A stretch of 64,000 nt of DNA from Mycobacterium sp. 050128 (GTDB lineage Bacteria > Actinomycetota > Actinomycetes > Mycobacteriales > Mycobacteriaceae). Within the stretch, counting starts at the first letter, position 1. Each line of letters opens with the position of its first letter. The stretch is from assembly GCF_036409155.1 (NCBI RefSeq), contig NZ_JAZGLW010000001.1, positions 372,001-436,000 of the forward strand. The letters run 5' to 3'. This document shows positions 55,555 to 64,000 of this stretch, one piece after another. A program made the position numbers and the translations under genes. The notes under the pieces were generated by a model. That model was given only the letters and a program-made list of their open reading frames with translations, did not search any database and had not been told where the DNA came from.

Positions 55555-58500
55555 ATGGGCCGCGGCGCGACAAGCTCACTCAGTGTCCGAGAGCAGGTCG
55601 CCGAGCTACTCGGCGTCACCCCCGACGAAGTGGACCCCGACGCCGACCTCATCGCCTCCGGACTCGACTCGATCCGGATGATGTCGCTGTCCGGCCGGTG
55701 GCGCCGGCAGGGCATCGACATCGGTTTCGCGGCGCTGGCCGAGAGGCCGACCGTCTCCGCGTGGACGCGGCTGGTCTCGGCGCTGCGCGAAAGCGCACCC
55801 AGCAACAGCGCACCCAGCGACAGCGCACCCAGCGAAAGCGCGCCCGGCCACGACGAGCCGCAGGCGACCGACGACGAGGGGCGCGAAACCTTCCCCTTGG
55901 CCCCCATCCAGCACGCATTGTGGTTGGGCCGCAACGAAGAACAGGCGCTCGGCGGCGTGGCCCCACACCTGTATGTGGAGTTCGACGGCGCCGGCGTCGA
56001 CCCGGACCGGCTGCGGGTAGCCGCGGCCGCGCTGGCCCGCCGTCACCCGATGCTGCGGGTGGAGATCCTGCCCGACGGCACTCAGCGGATCACCGACCGC
56101 ACGCTGCCGGTCGAGGTGGTCGACCTGCGTGACCTCGACGCCGCCGCGGCGCAGCAGCGGCTCGAGGAGATCCGCGACGCGAAATCGCATCAGATCCTGC
56201 ACGGCGCGGTGCTCGACATCGCGCTGACGCTCATGTCCGGCGGCCGCACGCGCCTGCACGTCGACATGGACATGGCGGCCGCCGACGCCGTCAGTTATCG
56301 CAACTTCATGGCCGACCTCGCCGTGTTCTATCGCGGCGGCGAGCTGCCCGAGCTGGGCTACACCTACCGGGAGTACCGGGCCGCGCTGACGGCCGCCACC
56401 TCGGTGTCCGAGGCGGACCGGCAGTGGTGGGCCGAGCGGGTGCCCGACCTACCCGAACCGCCGTCGCCCCCGCTGGTGCCGTCCTCCGAGCAGGCCAATC
56501 CGCGCCGCAACATCCGGCTCTGGCACTACTTCGACGCCGACGTTCGCGAGGCGCTATTGGCCGCGGCGCACAAACGCGGCGTCACCCCCGCGATGGCGAT
56601 CGCCGCGTCCTACGCCGGGACGCTGGCGCGCTGGTCCACCAATTCGCGGTTCCTGCTGAACCTGCCGATGTTCGGCCGCGAGCCCTTCCACGCCGATGTC
56701 GACAAGCTCGTCGGCGACTTCACCACGTCGCTGATGCTCGACGTCGACCTCACCGAAGCGCCGACCGCGGCGGCCCGGGCCCGCGCCCTGCAGGAGTCGC
56801 TGCACGCCAGCGCCGCGCACTCCAGCTACTCGGGGCTGTCGATCCTGCGCGACCTGACCCGGCACCGCGGCGTGCCGACGCTGGCGCCGTTCGTCTTCAC
56901 CAGTGGGCTCGGACTCGGTGACCTGTTCGACGGCGAGGTCACCGAACAGTTCGGCAAGTGCGTCTGGCACATCTCGCAGGGGCCGCAGGTGTTGCTGGAC
57001 TCCCAGGCCACCCCGTTCGACGGCGGCCTGCTGGTGAACTGGGACGTGCGCGCGGACGCGTTTCGGCCGGGCGTCGCCGAGGCGATGTTCGCCTACCACG
57101 TCGCCGAGCTGATCCGGCTGGCCCACGACGACGACGCCTGGGAGGCGCTCGACCCGCCCGCGCTGCCGGATGAACAGCGCGCCCTGCGCGCCAAGCTCAA
57201 CGGCGTGACCACGGTGCCGAGCGCAGAAGCGTTGCACGACGGCTTCTTTCGCTCCGCGGCCGCGCACCCGGATGCGCCCGCGGTGTACAGCAGCCTGGGC
57301 GACCTGACCTACGCCCGATTGCGCGAGCAGGTCCTTGCCGTCGCTGCGACATTGCGGGCACGCGGGGTCGGACGCGGCGACGCGGTCGCGGTGTTGGGCC
57401 CCAAGACCGCCGAGCAGATCCCGGCGCTGCTGGGCATTCACGCCGCCGGCGGTGTGTACCTGCCGATCGGCGTCGACCAGCCGGCCGATCGCGCCGCACG
57501 CATCCTGGGCGGCGCGGGCGTGCACTCGGCGCTGGTGTGCGGGCCCCGCACACCCGGGCTCGACGAACTGCCGGTGCCCGCGCTGACCGTGTCGGAGGCC
57601 ATCGCGCAGGGCCTGGCTCTGGCCGCCGGCACCGAGCCGGCCGCGACCGATCCGGCCGACGCCGCCTATGTGCTGTTCACCTCGGGCTCCACCGGTGAAC
57701 CCAAGGGCGTGGAAGTCAGCCACGACGCCGCGATGAACACCGTCGAGTTCATCAACTCCCACTTCGAGATCGGCGCCGACGATCGGTGCCTGGCGCTGTC
57801 CACCCTGGAATGCGACATCTCGGTGCTGGACATTTTCGGCATGCTGCGCGCCGGCGGCTCGATCGTGGTGGTGGACGAGGAGCAGCGGCGCGATCCCGAC
57901 GCCTGGGCCCGGATGATCGAACGACACCGGGTCACCGTGCTGCACTGGCTGCCCGGCTGGCTCGAGATGCTGGTCGCGGTGAACTCGGGACGGATCTCGT
58001 CGGTGCGCGTGGTGCCCACCGGCGGCGACTGGGTGCGTACCGAGATGGTGCGCGCGTTGCGTGCCCAGGCACCGCGGGTCCGCGTCGCCGGCCTCGGCGG
58101 CGCCACCGAGACGGCCATTCACAACACCATCTGCGAGCCCGCGGAATTGCCGAAGCATTGGGCCGCGCTGCCGTTCGGCCACCCGCTGCCGAACAACCGC
58201 TGCCGCGTCGTCGCCGCCGACGGATCCGACTGCCCGGACTGGGTTCCCGGCGAGTTCTGGGTCGGTGGGCGCGGCATCGCCCGCGGCTACCGCGGCAGGC
58301 CGGACCTGACCGAGGGCAAGTTCGTCCAGCATGACGGCGAGAATTGGTATCGCACAGGCGATTTGGCGCGGTACCTGCCGGACGGAACGCTGGAGTTCGT
58401 CGGGCGCGCCGACCATCGGGTCAAGATCAGCGGGTATCGGGTCGAACTCGGCGAGGTCGAACGAGCGCTCGACCGATTGGAGCCGGTGGACGGCGCCGTC

Positions 58501-59094
58501 GCCGCGGTGATCCCGGTCGCCGGGCACACCGGGCGCGAGCAGCTGGCGGCGCTGGCCCGGGTCACCGATCCCGCGCTGACACCGTCGCAACTCATGGCCG
58601 CGGTGGCCGGATTCGTTCCGCCGCACATGGTTCCGGACCTCATCGTGCTGGTCCCCGAGATCCCCTACACCGTCGGCGGCAAGATCGACCGGAAGGCGGC
58701 GGGCCGGCTGCTCGCGCGTGCCGCGCAGGAGCGGGCCGCCGACACCGGGACGGGCCGGCGCGCGGCGTCGACACCGCTGGAACGGGTGCTGGCCGCTATC
58801 ACCGCCGGGCTGCTCCGGGTCGAGGCGGTGAGCGCCGACGACGACTTCTTCGGCCTCGGCGGAGATTCGGTGCTGGCCACGCAGCTGGTCGCCCGGGTGC
58901 GCGCCTGGCTGGACACCCCCACCGTGATGGTTGCCGACATCTTCGCCGCCCGCAGTGTGGCGGCGCTGGCCGCCCTGCTTCAGGGCCGCGAACCGGGCAG
59001 CGACCGACTGGCCCAGGTGGCCGAGGTCTACCTCGAGGTGGCGGAGATGGAGCAGCACGAGGTGGCCTCCGCGCTGGACTCCACCGCGTCCTGA
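55555..59094 (+). CDS. MbtB-like NRPS: aryl carrier, cyclisation, adenylation, PCP; no thioesterase
   Basis: A 1179-residue NRPS. ArCP: residues 10-75 with Ser39 in SGLDSIR. A Ser/Ala/Pro repeat linker spans 80-98. Cyclisation domain (about 110-540): DMAAADAVS, the DxxxxDxxS motif, at 239-247, in place of a condensation HHxxxDG. Adenylation (about 555-1050): A3 LFTSGSTGEPKG at 707-718, A4 ECDISVLDIFG, A5 GGATETAIHN, Lys1043 in GGKIDRK. PCP: Ser1105 in LGGDSVLA. The Cy domain implies Ser, Thr or Cys is condensed with an aryl acid and cyclised to an oxazoline or thiazoline; I could not fix which. M. tuberculosis MbtB is longer, about 1414 aa from memory; here the chain stops shortly after the PCP. 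Confidence 0.9.
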   Translation: MGRGATSSLSVREQVAELLGVTPDEVDPDADLIASGLDSIRMMSLSGRWRRQGIDIGFAALAERPTVSAWTRLVSALRESAPSNSAPSDSAPSESAPGHDEPQATDDEGRETFPLAPIQHALWLGRNEEQALGGVAPHLYVEFDGAGVDPDRLRVAAAALARRHPMLRVEILPDGTQRITDRTLPVEVVDLRDLDAAAAQQRLEEIRDAKSHQILHGAVLDIALTLMSGGRTRLHVDMDMAAADAVSYRNFMADLAVFYRGGELPELGYTYREYRAALTAATSVSEADRQWWAERVPDLPEPPSPPLVPSSEQANPRRNIRLWHYFDADVREALLAAAHKRGVTPAMAIAASYAGTLARWSTNSRFLLNLPMFGREPFHADVDKLVGDFTTSLMLDVDLTEAPTAAARARALQESLHASAAHSSYSGLSILRDLTRHRGVPTLAPFVFTSGLGLGDLFDGEVTEQFGKCVWHISQGPQVLLDSQATPFDGGLLVNWDVRADAFRPGVAEAMFAYHVAELIRLAHDDDAWEALDPPALPDEQRALRAKLNGVTTVPSAEALHDGFFRSAAAHPDAPAVYSSLGDLTYARLREQVLAVAATLRARGVGRGDAVAVLGPKTAEQIPALLGIHAAGGVYLPIGVDQPADRAARILGGAGVHSALVCGPRTPGLDELPVPALTVSEAIAQGLALAAGTEPAATDPADAAYVLFTSGSTGEPKGVEVSHDAAMNTVEFINSHFEIGADDRCLALSTLECDISVLDIFGMLRAGGSIVVVDEEQRRDPDAWARMIERHRVTVLHWLPGWLEMLVAVNSGRISSVRVVPTGGDWVRTEMVRALRAQAPRVRVAGLGGATETAIHNTICEPAELPKHWAALPFGHPLPNNRCRVVAADGSDCPDWVPGEFWVGGRGIARGYRGRPDLTEGKFVQHDGENWYRTGDLARYLPDGTLEFVGRADHRVKISGYRVELGEVERALDRLEPVDGAVAAVIPVAGHTGREQLAALARVTDPALTPSQLMAAVAGFVPPHMVPDLIVLVPEIPYTVGGKIDRKAAGRLLARAAQERAADTGTGRRAASTPLERVLAAITAGLLRVEAVSADDDFFGLGGDSVLATQLVARVRAWLDTPTVMVADIFAARSVAALAALLQGREPGSDRLAQVAEVYLEVAEMEQHEVASALDSTAS
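55792..55848 (+). repeat. 15-bp tandem repeats encoding SAPS(N/D/E) linker
   Basis: Almost four copies of a 15-base unit (AGCGCACCCAGC plus a variable codon) encode a Ser-Ala-Pro-Ser-x linker between the aryl carrier and cyclisation domains of the NRPS. Confidence 0.85.
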
Positions 59095-59185
59095 CAACGG
59101 GCAATTTCCCCGAATTTCCTGACTGACCTGCTGCTTTGCGGTGGAAATTTTCATGCATACGCCCCCTTGCCGAATCTGTATACAT

Positions 59186-59220
59186 TTGACTACACTCAAG
59201 GTTAGTCAACTGACTACACC
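59186..59220. promoter_or_regulatory. Putative operator upstream of the TauD-type dioxygenase
   Basis: TAGTCA-AC-TGACTA (59203-59216) is a perfect palindrome with 6-base arms. The half-site TGACTACAC also occurs as a direct repeat at 59187 and 59211. It resembles a TetR operator; no regulator gene is adjacent. Confidence 0.6.
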
Positions 59221-59246
59221 CGATGTTTCAGGCAAGGACGACAGAC

Positions 59247-60149
59247 ATGACAAACCAGATAACCGTCACCAAGCTGGGCAGCCGGATCGGTGCCCGGGTC
59301 GACGGGGTGCACCTCGACGGCGACCTCCACCCGGCCGCCGTCGAGGAGATCCGCCGGGCGTTGCTGACCCACAAGGTCATCTTCTTCCGCGGTCAGCACC
59401 ACCTCGATGACCAGCAGCAGCTGGCGTTCGGTGGGTTGCTGGGCACCCCCGTCGGCCATCCGGCCGCCGGTGCGCTCGCGGCCAAAGGCGCGCCGGTCGT
59501 CACGCCGATCAACTCGGACTACGGCAAGGCCAACCGCTGGCACACCGACGTGACGTTCGCCGCGAACTACCCGGCGGCCTCGATCCTGCGGGCGATCACC
59601 CTACCCCGCTACGGCGGATCGACACTGTGGGCCTCGACGGTGGCGGCCTACGACGACCTGCCCGAGCCGTTGAAGTGCCTCGTCGAAAATCTGTGGGCGG
59701 TGCACAGCAACCGCTACGACTACGTGCCCGCCGAAGCGGTCCTCTCGATGAGCGACGCGCAGCGGGCGTTCCGGCAGGCGTTCGAAAAGCAGGAGTTCCA
59801 GACCAAACACCCGGTGGTGCGAGTGCATCCGGAGACCGGCGAGCGCGCGCTGGTCGCGGGCAATTTCGTGCGCAACTTCGTCGGCCTGGACAGCCACGAG
59901 TCAAGCGCACTGCTGGAACTGCTGCAAAAGCGAATCACCAAGCCCGAGAACACTATTCGCTGGCACTGGGAAGCCGGTGACGTTGCCATCTGGGACAACC
60001 GCTCAACCCAGCACCGGGCGGTCGATGACTACGACGACCAGAAGCGGCTGATGCACCGGGTCACCCTGATGGGCGACGTGCCGGTCAACGTGCACGGCGA
60101 GCGCAGCATGGTGGTCACGGGCGCGCCGCTCGAGGTACTCGCGAGCTAG
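59247..60149 (+). CDS. Fe(II)/2-oxoglutarate-dependent sulfate-ester dioxygenase, TauD family (Rv3406-like)
   Basis: A 300-residue TauD-family enzyme. The iron ligands are His99 and Asp101 in WHTDVTF and His256 in STQHRAVDD; Arg271 in MHRVTLMG binds 2-oxoglutarate. It closely resembles M. tuberculosis Rv3406, an alkyl-sulfate dioxygenase that can also oxidise and inactivate carboxyquinoxaline DprE1 inhibitors. The start MTNQITVTK has AAGGA nine bases upstream; an ATG eight codons earlier lacks this. Although it follows the NRPS, its own operator and its conserved place before choD suggest it belongs to the backbone rather than to the biosynthetic cluster. Confidence 0.93.
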   Translation: MTNQITVTKLGSRIGARVDGVHLDGDLHPAAVEEIRRALLTHKVIFFRGQHHLDDQQQLAFGGLLGTPVGHPAAGALAAKGAPVVTPINSDYGKANRWHTDVTFAANYPAASILRAITLPRYGGSTLWASTVAAYDDLPEPLKCLVENLWAVHSNRYDYVPAEAVLSMSDAQRAFRQAFEKQEFQTKHPVVRVHPETGERALVAGNFVRNFVGLDSHESSALLELLQKRITKPENTIRWHWEAGDVAIWDNRSTQHRAVDDYDDQKRLMHRVTLMGDVPVNVHGERSMVVTGAPLEVLAS

Positions 60150-60202
60150 CCGGTTTTGATGGTGACGACCCGCTGCGCCCGGCTACGCCGCGCTTGCGAT
60201 CG

Positions 60203-61954
60203 TCAACTGGCGTCGGCCGTGGAGCCGACCGGGTCGATCGGCAGCCAGCGCAGGGCGCCGGGCGCATCGGCCGGCACCACCGGGTGCTTCGGCGCGATCG
60301 GGTCCAGCCGGCGGTAGGTATCGCCCTGCAGCGGTCGCAGATCCGTCTCGCCCTTGTTCGGCCATAGCGACGCGGCGCGCTCGGCTTGCGCGGTGATCGA
60401 CAGCGACGGGTTGACGCCCAGGTTCGCCGAGATCGCGGCGCCATCCACCACCAGCAGCGACGGGTAGCCGTAGACCCGGTGATACGGGTCGATGACGCCA
60501 TGCTCGGGACTGTCGCCGATCACCGCTCCGCCGAGGAAGTGCGCGGTCAGCGGGATATTGAACAGCTCGCCCCAGGTGCCCCCGGCAACTCCGTCGATCT
60601 TGTCCGCGATGCGGCGGGTGACCTCATTGCCCACCGGGATCCACGACGGGTTCGGCTCGCCGTGCCCCTGCTTGCTGGAATACCAACGGATGCCTAGTTT
60701 TCCGCGCTTGGTGAATGTGGTGATCGAGTTGTCCAAGTGCTGCATGACCAGCGCGATCACCGTGCGTTCGCTCCACCGGCTGGGGTTGAGCAAGCGCAGC
60801 ATCTTGCCCGGGTCCTCACCGGCGGTGTCGAGCAGCTGCCGCCAGCGCGGCACGTCGGTGCCTTGCGGGCCGGGGCCGTCGGTCATCAACGTCTGCAGCA
60901 GCCCCATCGCGTTGGAGCCCTTGCCGTAGCGGACGGGTTCGATGTGGGTGTCCGGCGTCGGGTGAATCGACGACGTGATCGCCACACCGTGCGTCAGGTC
61001 CAGATCCGGGGCGACCTTCAACCGTCCGGCGCCGACGATCGATTCCGAGTTGGTCCGGGTCAGCACTCCCAAACGCTTTGACAGACGCGGCAATCGGCCC
61101 TTGTCGCGCATCTTGAACAGCAGATGCTGCGTGCCCCAGGTGCCCGCGGCCAGAATCAGGTGGCTCGCGGTATAGGTGCGCCGGTCCCGGCGCAGCCAGC
61201 TTCCGGTGCGCACGGTGCGAACCTCCCACAACCCGTCGGAGCGCTGCTCGAAGCTCTTTACCGTCGTCATCGGAATCACTTGCGCCCCAGCAGATTCCGC
61301 GAGGCCAAGGTAGTTCTTCAGTAGGGTGTTCTTGGCACCGTGCCGACAGCCCGTCATACAGCAGCCGCATTCCAGGCAGCCGGTGCGGTCGGGGCCCGCC
61401 CCGCCGAAGAACGGGTCCGGCACCGTCTTGCCGGGCGTCTTGGTGCCGTCGGGACCGAAGAACACCCCGACCGGCGTGGGCACGAAGGTGTCGCCGCAGC
61501 CCATCTCGTCGGCGACTTCCTTGACGATGCGGTCGGCGTCGGTGAACGTCGGGTTCTCGACCACGCCCAGCATCCGCTGGGCCTGCCGGTAGTGCGGCAT
61601 CAGCTCGCTGCGCCAGTCGGTGATGTGCCGCCACTGCTGGTCGTTGAAGAACGGCTCCGGCGGTACGTACAGCGTGTTGGCGTAGTTCAGCGACCCGCCG
61701 CCCACCCCGGCGCCGGCCAGGATCATCACGTTTTTGAGCGGGTGAATCCGCTGAATGCCGTAGCAACCGAGCCGAGGCGCCCACAGGAACTTCCGCAGAT
61801 TCCACGACGTCTTGGCGAACTCGTCGTCGGCGTAGCGCCGACCCGCCTCCAAAACACCCACGCGGTAGCCCTTTTCGGTCAGCCGCAGCGCGCTGACACT
61901 GCCGCCGAACCCCGAACCAATGATCAGGACGTCAAAATCTGGATTCATCCCCAC
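60203..61954 (-). CDS. choD: GMC-type oxidoreductase annotated as cholesterol oxidase
   Basis: A 583-residue GMC flavoprotein (Rv3409c-like, 578 aa from memory). The FAD-binding motif is DVLIIGSGFGGSVSALRLTEKG, followed by AGAGVGGGSLNYANTLYVPP. A Cys-rich segment (GCLECGCCMTGCRHGAKNTL) is typical of this mycobacterial subgroup. The C-terminal active-site region reads LTAHFLGGAVIGDSPEHGVIDPYHRVYGYPSLLVVDGAAISANLGVNPSLSITA. The name suggests 3-beta-hydroxysteroid oxidation, but whether ChoD itself acts on cholesterol has been questioned. Confidence 0.92.
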   Translation of the reverse strand: MGMNPDFDVLIIGSGFGGSVSALRLTEKGYRVGVLEAGRRYADDEFAKTSWNLRKFLWAPRLGCYGIQRIHPLKNVMILAGAGVGGGSLNYANTLYVPPEPFFNDQQWRHITDWRSELMPHYRQAQRMLGVVENPTFTDADRIVKEVADEMGCGDTFVPTPVGVFFGPDGTKTPGKTVPDPFFGGAGPDRTGCLECGCCMTGCRHGAKNTLLKNYLGLAESAGAQVIPMTTVKSFEQRSDGLWEVRTVRTGSWLRRDRRTYTASHLILAAGTWGTQHLLFKMRDKGRLPRLSKRLGVLTRTNSESIVGAGRLKVAPDLDLTHGVAITSSIHPTPDTHIEPVRYGKGSNAMGLLQTLMTDGPGPQGTDVPRWRQLLDTAGEDPGKMLRLLNPSRWSERTVIALVMQHLDNSITTFTKRGKLGIRWYSSKQGHGEPNPSWIPVGNEVTRRIADKIDGVAGGTWGELFNIPLTAHFLGGAVIGDSPEHGVIDPYHRVYGYPSLLVVDGAAISANLGVNPSLSITAQAERAASLWPNKGETDLRPLQGDTYRRLDPIAPKHPVVPADAPGALRWLPIDPVGSTADAS

Positions 61955-62005
61955 CAGTATGAACTTACCGGCCAGTAACGAGCCAGTCCCTATCCGTCGT
62001 CACTC

Positions 62006-62041
62006 TGGCGTGACGCCCGGCGGTGGCGTGACGCCCGACGC
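62006..62041. repeat. 18-bp direct repeat in choD-guaB3 spacer
   Basis: TGGCGTGACGCCCGGCGG is followed directly by a near-identical second copy beginning TGGCGTGACGCCCGACG, in the spacer after guaB3 and upstream of choD. Minor; possibly slippage. Confidence 0.7.
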
Positions 62042-62047
62042 CGAAAC

Positions 62048-64000
<1,953 letters not shown>

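Noticed and set aside
56554..59199. 881-residue open frame opposite the NRPS
   Set aside because: Low-complexity shadow of the NRPS frame; no motif or ribosome-binding site.
59247..60149. TauD enzyme as a tailoring enzyme of the NRPS cluster
   Set aside because: It strongly resembles Rv3406, keeps its own operator and keeps the backbone position before choD; the sequence does not prove a link to the cluster.

Overview
The window is high-GC actinobacterial DNA that I read as part of a non-tuberculous Mycobacterium chromosome. The backbone genes follow, from memory, the order of the M. tuberculosis interval Rv3354 to Rv3411c: DUF732 protein, DUF3017 protein, folD, flavin oxidoreductase, mfpA conservon, trmL, nitroreductase, dnaE2, WS/DGAT acyltransferase, otsB, htdY, lpqD, acrA1, iunH, imuB, imuA', guaA, the Rv3400/Rv3401-like pair, an Rv3406-like dioxygenase, choD, guaB3 and guaB2. 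No alignment was run. I see no rRNA, tRNA, CRISPR array or insertion sequence, and no gene-free stretch longer than about 300 bases.

Layout. 1-4.3 kb: partial MFS exporter, a PNPOx-like protein, a 13E12/HNH protein and a secreted berberine-bridge-type flavoprotein. 4.6-7.5 kb: small secreted and membrane proteins, folD and an old-yellow-enzyme relative. 7.6-12.7 kb: two tandem FHA-ABC transporters of the Rv1747 type. 12.7-17.4 kb: the five-gene conservon carrying mfpA (fluoroquinolone tolerance) and its GTPase, DUF742, roadblock and histidine-kinase partners. 17.7-30.7 kb: RNA and small-molecule methyltransferases, nitroreductase, dnaE2 with a perfect LexA box, storage-lipid and trehalose genes, htdY, lpqD, acrA1 and iunH. 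30.8-32.0 kb: a KasB-like ketoacyl synthase outside any FAS-II operon. 32.0-35.0 kb: imuA'-imuB and a divergent secreted protein sharing one SOS box. Together with dnaE2 this gives the full mycobacterial mutasome within about 14 kb.

36.6-45.4 kb is an accessory block built from three divergent regulator/target pairs: TetR with a P450, TetR with an acyl-CoA-dehydrogenase-like flavoprotein, and HxlR with a four-gene MFS/NmrA/methyltransferase/hydrolase operon. The backbone resumes with a beta-phosphoglucomutase-like HAD protein and a GH65 enzyme.

The most unusual part is 48.6-59.1 kb. A 1733-residue iterative PKS with the KS-AT-DH/TH-KR-ACP layout of 6-methylsalicylic acid synthase overlaps an MbtA-type aryl-AMP ligase. 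Both are divergent from an MbtB-like NRPS (ArCP-Cy-A-PCP) that lacks a thioesterase. Two 19-bp IdeR-box-like sequences lie in the shared promoter region, exactly 40 bp apart. The simplest reading is an iron-regulated route that makes a substituted salicylate, activates it and condenses it with Ser, Thr or Cys to an aryl-oxazoline or thiazoline. The chain-release step is not encoded here. The window ends in the purine genes guaB3 and a truncated guaB2.
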